From an uncultured Pelagibacteraceae bacterium (GTDB taxonomy: Bacteria; Pseudomonadota; Alphaproteobacteria; Pelagibacterales; AG-422-B15), in NCBI GenBank assembly GCA_902527075.1, contig CABZNM010000006.1, positions 1 through 48,497 of the forward strand: a stretch of DNA of 48,497 nucleotides, in the 5' to 3' direction. The notes under the pieces were generated by a model, which saw only the letters and a list, made by a program, of their open reading frames with translations, made no database searches and was not told the origin of the DNA. This document shows positions 43,520 to 48,497 of this stretch, one piece after another (the first letter of the stretch is position 1; every line of letters begins with the position of its first letter). Both the position numbers and the translations under genes were made by a program.

Positions 43520-44980
43520 TTATCTTTTTGCAAATTGCATGGAGTCATCATGCAACCTTCCATATTTAATTCCAAGAAAGTCTTTCACGTAATTTTGTGT
43601 ATTGATCCATGGTGATCTATTTCCTTGTTTTGGGAATAAATGTATTGCTCTATGTATATATCCAGATGAAAATTCTGTTGCTAACCAATCATCTTCTGCC
43701 TTCACGTCAGATGGAATAGTTGGAACACAGTGCTTATAATTATTTTTATCCATGTAATTTATTAGTCGACATGCAAATTCACAAGTGAGATCGGCCTTGA
43801 GTGTCCATGATGCGTTAATGTAACCGAATGAATTAACAAAATTTGGAATTCCACTAAACATCATGCTCTTATAGGTCATTGTATCTGCTGGATTGATTTG
43901 CTCATCGTCAATAGATAATTGAATTCCGCCAAATTGCTGAAGATTTAGGCCTGTTGCAGTTACTATAATATCAGCATTTAATTCTGTTCCAGATTTAAGC
44001 TTTATGCCATTTTGTGTAAATTCATCAATATGATCAGTTACAATTGTTGCCCTATTTTCTCTCAGAGACTCAAAAAGATCGCCATTGGGTATCAGACACA
44101 TTCGTTGCTCCCAGGGATTATATGAAGGAGTAAAATGTTTTTGAATATCAAAATTTGGAAGCATTTCTCTTACATTGTCAATCAGCTTTCTTTTTACAAA
44201 GTTTGGAAAGCGTCTGCACACCCTATAAAGAAGCTGCTGAAAAAGAACATTTCTTAGTCTAATGAAACTATATGAAAATTTCGTCGGTAGTATATTTTTT
44301 AAAAAATTAGCAAACCTATCTTCATCTAAAGAAGGAAAATAATAAGTTGGTGATCGTTGTAGCATAGTAACATGTTTAGATTTTTTTGATATCTCTGGAA
44401 CGATTGTTGCCGCCGTGGCGCCACTTCCTATAACAATAACTTTTTTATCTGCATAATTAAGATCTTTTGGCCACTTTTGTGGATGAATAATCTGCCCTTT
44501 AAATTTGTCTAATGATTGGAACTCTGGAGTATAGCCACTATCATAATTATAATATCCTGTTCCTGTAAATAAAAAATTACACGTTACATAAGCTATCTCT
44601 TCATTAGTATTATTAGTTACTTCAAGAATCCATTCGGACTTAGAGCTATTCCAGTTAGCTGATCTTACTTTATGAGAGAAAATAATTTTCTTTTCTAAAT
44701 TATTTTCTTTAACTGTTTCTTTTAAATAATTTAAGATTGATGGTCCATCTGCAATAGATTTTCTATCAGTCCATGGTTTAAAAGCATATCCCAATGTGAA
44801 CATATCAGAGTCTGATCTAATTCCAGGGTATTGAAAAAGATCCCATGTACCACCAATATTGTCTCTACCCTCGATAATACAAAATGTTTTATTTGGAGAT
44901 TTAGTTTGAAGATAATACCCAGCTCCGATGCCAGAAATTCCAGCGCCTACTACTACAACATCAAAGTGCTTACTTTCCAT
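43520..44980 (-). CDS. Flavin-containing monooxygenase, Baeyer-Villiger type
   Basis: A 486-residue flavoprotein with FAD motif VVGAGISGIGAGYYL at 10-24, GGTWDLFQYPGIRSDSDM at 43-60, the type I Baeyer-Villiger fingerprint FKGQIIHPQKW at 160-170 (FxGxxxHxxxW), and the NADPH motif VIGSGATAATIVPE from 183. It would insert oxygen next to a ketone or oxygenate a sulfide or amine using NADPH and oxygen. It is the last gene of a four-gene leftward cluster headed by a ferredoxin-NADP reductase-like protein. The start shares one base with the O-methyltransferase stop. The stop abuts the acyl-CoA synthetase stop on the other strand. Confidence 0.9.
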   Translation of the reverse strand: MESKHFDVVVVGAGISGIGAGYYLQTKSPNKTFCIIEGRDNIGGTWDLFQYPGIRSDSDMFTLGYAFKPWTDRKSIADGPSILNYLKETVKENNLEKKIIFSHKVRSANWNSSKSEWILEVTNNTNEEIAYVTCNFLFTGTGYYNYDSGYTPEFQSLDKFKGQIIHPQKWPKDLNYADKKVIVIGSGATAATIVPEISKKSKHVTMLQRSPTYYFPSLDEDRFANFLKNILPTKFSYSFIRLRNVLFQQLLYRVCRRFPNFVKRKLIDNVREMLPNFDIQKHFTPSYNPWEQRMCLIPNGDLFESLRENRATIVTDHIDEFTQNGIKLKSGTELNADIIVTATGLNLQQFGGIQLSIDDEQINPADTMTYKSMMFSGIPNFVNSFGYINASWTLKADLTCEFACRLINYMDKNNYKHCVPTIPSDVKAEDDWLATEFSSGYIHRAIHLFPKQGNRSPWINTQNYVKDFLGIKYGRLHDDSMQFAKR

Positions 44981-45612
44981 TATTCGTCTTGCCTATAAAT
45001 AGATATTTCAACTGCATCATATATATTATCTCTATACTCTAATTTCGAGGTTACATTTGAAGATTGATAAAGCATTGAATTTCTTACATGATTCAGATAA
45101 TTTTCCAAGTCTGTCTCAAAAATGCCAACATTATCAGCAAAAACTACAGCGTTTTGATTTAATAATGAGTGCTCCTCAAGTGATAATAAGTCGTTTAAAT
45201 AACTCTTTTTTCCGTGATCAATAAATACAAAGTCAAAACCTTCTTCTAAAGTTGGTATAACTTGTGAGGCTGAACCTTCAATGAATTGTATTTTATTGTC
45301 TAATCCTGCAAAGCTAACCATCTTCTTTGATATCTCAATTGATTTTGAGTCAATATCAACTGAAATCAACTTTGATTCATTATCAATACTTGACGCCATA
45401 AGAATAGCAGAATAACCAATGAAAGATCCTAGCTCTAAAATTCTTGCTGGTTTAGACCGTAAGATCTCTTTTCTAAGGATGTTGCCTTTTTCGGGACCTA
45501 CATTCATTAAAAACTTACCAGACTGTTTTACATAATCATCAATGCATTGCGTTACAGCTTTCGGATCATTGGAGATTGAATTCTTCAAAACATAATCAAG
45601 TGTCTCTTGCAT
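44980..45612 (-). CDS. Catechol O-methyltransferase-like enzyme
   Basis: A 210-residue class I methyltransferase. RILELGSFIGYSAILMA near 55-71 binds SAM. FVFIDHGKKSYLNDLLSLEE (about 128-147) and AVVFADNV (about 154-161) follow the pattern of catechol O-methyltransferase, including the metal-binding Asp and Asp-Asn pairs. Whether the substrate is a catechol is open, but the similarity in this part is closer to COMT than to the plant CCoAOMT group. Cytosolic. It lies 13 bases after the class I methyltransferase gene and overlaps the monooxygenase gene by one base, so it may modify a product of oxygenation. Confidence 0.85.
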   Translation of the reverse strand: MQETLDYVLKNSISNDPKAVTQCIDDYVKQSGKFLMNVGPEKGNILRKEILRSKPARILELGSFIGYSAILMASSIDNESKLISVDIDSKSIEISKKMVSFAGLDNKIQFIEGSASQVIPTLEEGFDFVFIDHGKKSYLNDLLSLEEHSLLNQNAVVFADNVGIFETDLENYLNHVRNSMLYQSSNVTSKLEYRDNIYDAVEISIYRQDE

Positions 45613-45625
45613 AGATTAAGTCAGA

Positions 45626-46249
45626 TTAAATATGTTTTGCAATTCCCCAATAATGATAAGATGCAAATTTTGGTCCAGGTACATAATTTTGATTAAGTTC
45701 AGGTATACTAAAATTATTAGATTGGATTAAATTTGGAATATCAACATCCAAATGACAACCCCCAGCAATGCGAGACCAATAAGGATTTAATTTTACTTGT
45801 AAATTATGTGTCTTTTGATTTGGTGCTTTACCATGTTCAGAAAAAATAAACTTTCCATCTTTTTTTAAAACACGCTTTACTTCTTTTAATGCTTGATTAG
45901 CATCTTTGATAGAACACAGTGTATAAGTACTTAAAACAGTATCAAAAGTATCATTTTCAAAAGGAAGTGTCTCTACTTTCATATTTTCAAAATTTATTTT
46001 TAAATCAAAATCTTTTGATCTTTTTTTTGCTTTATTAAGTAGAATATTATCTGGATCAATAGAAAATATTTCAGTAACAGTTCTTTTGTCATAATATTCA
46101 AAGTTGAGACCCGAACCAATTCCAATTTCTAAAACTCGTCCTGTGGCAAACGGAACAACATTTGACCTTTGTCTTGGAAAAGGTTTTCTAGCCATAATAA
46201 AATTTAAAAGATGGGGACAAATGTAGCGATCGTATAATTGCTGCAGCAT
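45626..46249 (-). CDS. SAM-dependent methyltransferase, class I
   Basis: A 207-residue Methyltransf_11-type enzyme with GRVLEIGIGSGLNFEYYD near 37-54 for SAM binding, VETLPFENDTFDTVLSTYTLCSI near 92-114, and LKKDGKFIFSEHG near 127-139. The RIAGGCHLDVDIPNLI segment near 162-177 resembles the phosphatidylethanolamine or small-molecule methyltransferases related to thiol methyltransferase METTL7. Substrate unknown. Start shares one base with the reductase gene stop (46249). Confidence 0.85.
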   Translation of the reverse strand: MLQQLYDRYICPHLLNFIMARKPFPRQRSNVVPFATGRVLEIGIGSGLNFEYYDKRTVTEIFSIDPDNILLNKAKKRSKDFDLKINFENMKVETLPFENDTFDTVLSTYTLCSIKDANQALKEVKRVLKKDGKFIFSEHGKAPNQKTHNLQVKLNPYWSRIAGGCHLDVDIPNLIQSNNFSIPELNQNYVPGPKFASYHYWGIAKHI

Positions 46250-47277
46250 TATTTTACACCTAACTTTTTCTGAATATCTGTTGAAGATGTAGTGTATCGA
46301 AATGTTAAAACTTCGTCTGGCCTAGCTCTCCTAAATGCCTCCTGAGCTGCTAACGCCGCTTCATGAAAACCAGATAAAATTAACTTTAATTTTCCTGGAT
46401 AATATGAAATATCTCCCATAGCAAAAACACCTGGTAAATTTGTCTGGAAATCTTGAGTATTTACTTGAATTTGTTTTTCATGCAGGTTAAGTCCCCAATC
46501 GTTTATTGGCCCAAGTTCCATTTTTAAACCATAAAAAATAAGTGCTTCATCACAATCAATCGGTGTTATTTCGCCGTCTGTACTCTTGATGGATACTGAT
46601 GATAAATGATCGTCATCACCGTTCGCATCTGCAATCTGGTTTTTTGTATATAAAGTGACTTTTCCCTCACTGACAAGCTGTTTCATTTGCTCAACTGTAT
46701 GGTTAACAGCCTTAAACTCGTCTCTTCTGTGTATTAATGTTATGTGTTTTGCTATTTTTGATAATTCAACAGTCCAATCCAGCGCACTGTCTCCTCCACC
46801 AAAGATAACAACATTTTTACTCGAATAATAATTTTTGTCAGGAACCGAATATCTTATTCCCTTGCCTTCATATTTAGTCACGTTCTCAATTGGTGGCTTT
46901 CTTGGTTCAAATGAACCAACTCCACCCGCAATAAATATATTAGGTGTAATGAACTCTTTTCCTTGAGTTGTTTTTACGAACCATGAATTTTGATCTTGTC
47001 TAATTTCATCAATTCTATCGTTTAAATCAATGCGTGTATTGAATGGCTCTATTTGTTTTTGTAAATTTTCAATGAGAGATTGTCCAGTGCACTCTGGTAA
47101 TGCAGGAATATCATATATTGGTTTGTCTGGATATAGCTCGGAACATTGACCTCCTATTTTATCTAAATTATCTACGATATGAGCTGAGAGACCTAAAATT
47201 CCTAGCTCAAAAACAGCAAATAAACCTACTGGCCCGGCACCTATTATTAAACAATCTGTTTTTATGGGATCTGTCAT
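46249..47277 (-). CDS. Ferredoxin/flavodoxin-NADP reductase, thioredoxin-reductase-like
   Basis: A 342-residue pyridine nucleotide-disulfide oxidoreductase fold protein. FAD binding is at IIGAGPVGLFAVFELG near 10-25, NADPH binding at VVIFGGGDSALDW near 153-165, and the closing MGDISYYPGKLKLILSGFHEAALAAQEAFR near 286-315. It lacks the redox CxxC of thioredoxin reductase, which places it with the TrxR-like ferredoxin-NADP reductases (YumC type). It would exchange electrons between NADPH and a ferredoxin or flavodoxin. First gene of the leftward cluster; divergent from the DUF1214 gene over 51 bases. Confidence 0.9.
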   Translation of the reverse strand: MTDPIKTDCLIIGAGPVGLFAVFELGILGLSAHIVDNLDKIGGQCSELYPDKPIYDIPALPECTGQSLIENLQKQIEPFNTRIDLNDRIDEIRQDQNSWFVKTTQGKEFITPNIFIAGGVGSFEPRKPPIENVTKYEGKGIRYSVPDKNYYSSKNVVIFGGGDSALDWTVELSKIAKHITLIHRRDEFKAVNHTVEQMKQLVSEGKVTLYTKNQIADANGDDDHLSSVSIKSTDGEITPIDCDEALIFYGLKMELGPINDWGLNLHEKQIQVNTQDFQTNLPGVFAMGDISYYPGKLKLILSGFHEAALAAQEAFRRARPDEVLTFRYTTSSTDIQKKLGVK

Positions 47278-47328
47278 TTATTTTTAACTAATATATAGTA
47301 TTAATTAATATTATTATCTAAATATACA

Positions 47329-47925
47329 ATGATTTTGCTTCGTAAGTTTTTTATATACTTTTTTATTACTATTTTAGTTGCTACAGGCCTCACATATGCT
47401 TCATTTTTGATATTTGAAGAGGTAGCTTATGTAAAAAATGATATATGGCGAACGTTATCCTCACCCGGTGACAAAGACCGAAATATGTACACTCGGGTTA
47501 ACGTTTCACAATTTGGAACATTTGCTCTTGCGAAGCCTGAAGCCGCCTATTTTCATGCTTTTGCTGATATCGCTGATGAAGAATTAAATAGTAAGTGTTT
47601 GTATAAAGTTGCTGGAGAGGACATTGATGCAAGGTGGTGGGCATTAACAGTTTACGATAAAGATGGATTTTTAATTGAAAATACTGAAAAAAATTATTCG
47701 TTTAATAGTGAAAATATAAATTTCAATTTGGATGGTGGTTTTGAAATATATCTCACGAATAACAACCAAGCCATTCAAGATGTAGCAAGTGGCAATTGGT
47801 TAAGGTCACCACTAAGTGGAAATTTCTCAGTGAGCTTAAGAATTTATTTGCCAGGTGAAGAATTTTTCTCAAATTTGAGGAGAGTGAATTTACCTATTAT
47901 AGAAAAGATTGAGTGTTACGAATGA
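47329..47925 (+). CDS. DUF1214 family protein
   Basis: A 198-residue protein with one N-terminal hydrophobic segment (about 8-28), likely an uncleaved anchor or signal peptide, and a soluble periplasmic part. ARWWALTVYDKDGFLIEN near 99-116 and SGNWLRSPLSGNFSVSLRIYLPGEEF near 151-176 match the DUF1214 pattern (GNWLP type). Function unknown. The alphaproteobacterial arrangement of DUF1214 followed directly by a DUF1254 protein is seen here, with a 4-base overlap (ATGA at 47922-47925). Confidence 0.82.
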   Translation: MILLRKFFIYFFITILVATGLTYASFLIFEEVAYVKNDIWRTLSSPGDKDRNMYTRVNVSQFGTFALAKPEAAYFHAFADIADEELNSKCLYKVAGEDIDARWWALTVYDKDGFLIENTEKNYSFNSENINFNLDGGFEIYLTNNNQAIQDVASGNWLRSPLSGNFSVSLRIYLPGEEFFSNLRRVNLPIIEKIECYE

Positions 47926-48449
47926 ATACATATCTTAATAGAGGTTTGATTGTATTGATAACTGCATTTGTAATGCATTTCATTTTTCTCATTTCTTTTC
48001 CTTACGCAAAGTTATGGTACATAAGTAAAAACTGGGAGTCACAGAATATGATAAATAGTGCTTTCTCAAGGGACATTCCAAATTCAAATTCAAGAGAAGT
48101 AATCAGACCTAGTGCAGACCTACTTTACAGTGGATGTGGTTTTGACGTAACATACAAACCGTTGATAATCACTTCCTCATTACCTGAAAGTTACTGGTCA
48201 ATGTCATTTTTCTCATCAAATACTGACAACTTTTCAACGATAAATGAGAATATGCAAAAAAACTCTGAAATAAAAATTTATCTTTTTGGTCCAGAGTCAG
48301 AACCTGCAATGGTTGAAGATGGAATTATTGTTGTTTCACCGTCAAATAGAGGTTTGATGCTATTTAGACAATTCATAGGTAATAGTGGTAATTTAGATAA
48401 TCTTTATAGAAATCAAGAAACACTTGAATGTGGTTTGATTGAAAACTAA
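47922..48449 (+). CDS. DUF1254 family membrane-anchored protein
   Basis: I use the ATG at 47922, which overlaps the upstream stop as ATGA. An in-frame ATG at 47913 would add three residues only. The 175-residue protein has an N-terminal membrane helix (about 9-30) and a periplasmic domain with SADLLYSGCGFDVTYKPLIIT near 63-83 and SYWSMSFFSSNTDNF near 90-104. This corresponds to the short DUF1254-type partner of DUF1214. No enzymatic function is known. The stop overlaps the stop of a leftward reading frame at the window edge. Confidence 0.78.
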   Translation: MNTYLNRGLIVLITAFVMHFIFLISFPYAKLWYISKNWESQNMINSAFSRDIPNSNSREVIRPSADLLYSGCGFDVTYKPLIITSSLPESYWSMSFFSSNTDNFSTINENMQKNSEIKIYLFGPESEPAMVEDGIIVVSPSNRGLMLFRQFIGNSGNLDNLYRNQETLECGLIEN

Positions 48450-48497
48450 AATTGTTTTTCAGGCATTTGAATAACCAAGCCCTCTAATTCATCAGAT
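48446..48497 (-). CDS. Partial gene, C-terminal fragment only
   Basis: Leftward reading frame entering from the right edge and ending with TAG at 48446-48448. It encodes the last 16 residues of a protein (SDELEGLVIQMPEKQF). The stop overlaps the DUF1254 stop by 3-4 bases, the usual convergent spacing in this genome, and the codon use looks like real coding sequence. Too short to identify. Confidence 0.4.
   Translation of the reverse strand, partial: SDELEGLVIQMPEKQF

Noticed and set aside
46249..47277. Thioredoxin reductase for the flavoprotein
   Set aside because: The fold fits but the CxxC redox pair is missing, so ferredoxin-NADP reductase of the TrxR-like type is the better call.
1..48497. 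CRISPR arrays, insertion sequences, phage or plasmid genes
   Set aside because: No direct-repeat arrays, transposase or integrase motifs were found, and base composition looks even throughout.

Overview
The window is AT-rich and very tightly packed. It has 48 protein-coding genes that I can support plus one fragment at the right edge. Many neighbours overlap by 1, 4 or 8 bases, and no gene-free stretch exceeds 300 bases; the largest is about 190 bases at 40017-40208. No rRNA, tRNA, transposase, integrase, CRISPR array or phage gene was seen. Gene content (heterotetrameric sarcosine oxidase, GcvT-family demethylases, an OpuA/ProU-type betaine transporter, ZapE, Sco/PCuAC, DUF983, DUF1326/DUF2182) together with compaction suggests a streamlined marine alphaproteobacterium of the SAR11, HIMB59 or SAR116 kind. 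That taxonomic reading is inference from style and content, since no phylogenetic marker was tested.

Layout. 34-3050 (+): CoxE-like VWA protein, EamA exporter, tRNA dihydrouridine synthase. 3047-5886 (-): RutE-like nitroreductase, glutathione peroxidase, pirin, zinc-free alcohol/quinone dehydrogenase. 5940-6821 (+): PAP2 phosphatase. 22088 down to 6800 (-): one unbroken array of 15 genes, starting with a DmdA-like GcvT protein, then a copper-handling set (Sco, small Cys-rich lipoprotein, PCuAC, Met-rich DUF2182, DUF1326), a dimethylglycine/sarcosine dehydrogenase-like enzyme, ZapE, a DadA-like oxidase, soxB-D-A-G, DUF983 and a metallo-beta-lactamase-fold enzyme. 22197-23120 (+): homocysteine S-methyltransferase of the BHMT/MmuM type. 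23121-28483: an EamA exporter and a glycine betaine-type ABC transporter split over two strands. 28480-37306: another EamA protein, a five-gene cluster (Fe-alcohol dehydrogenase, amidase, serine hydrolase, VOC protein, alpha/beta hydrolase), then MatB-like malonyl-CoA synthetase with an enolase-superfamily enzyme on the other strand. 37375-37869 (+): MsrA. 37940-43519: a second GcvT-type demethylase with a short MetF, divergent from Fhs and a DmdB-like acyl-CoA synthetase. 43520-47277 (-): ferredoxin-NADP reductase-like flavoprotein, two methyltransferases, a Baeyer-Villiger-type monooxygenase. 47329-48449 (+): DUF1214/DUF1254 pair.

How it fits together (inference from known pathways). Betaine or a similar osmolyte is imported by the ABC system. 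A methyl group goes to homocysteine through the BHMT-like enzyme, dimethylglycine is demethylated by the FAD/GcvT fusion, and sarcosine by SoxBDAG. The carbon released as methylene-THF or methyl-THF enters a folate module (MetF-like, Fhs) and ends as formate or biosynthetic C1 units. The second GcvT/MetF/Fhs/acyl-CoA ligase block resembles in gene logic both the LigM-MetF-LigH O-demethylation module of Sphingobium and the DmdA-DmdB route for DMSP, but its substrate cannot be read from sequence. The strongest unexplained signal is a pair of interleaved inverted repeats in the leader of the metF-like gene (40039-40089) that would fold into a textbook H-type pseudoknot, as in SAM-II/SAM-V riboswitches.
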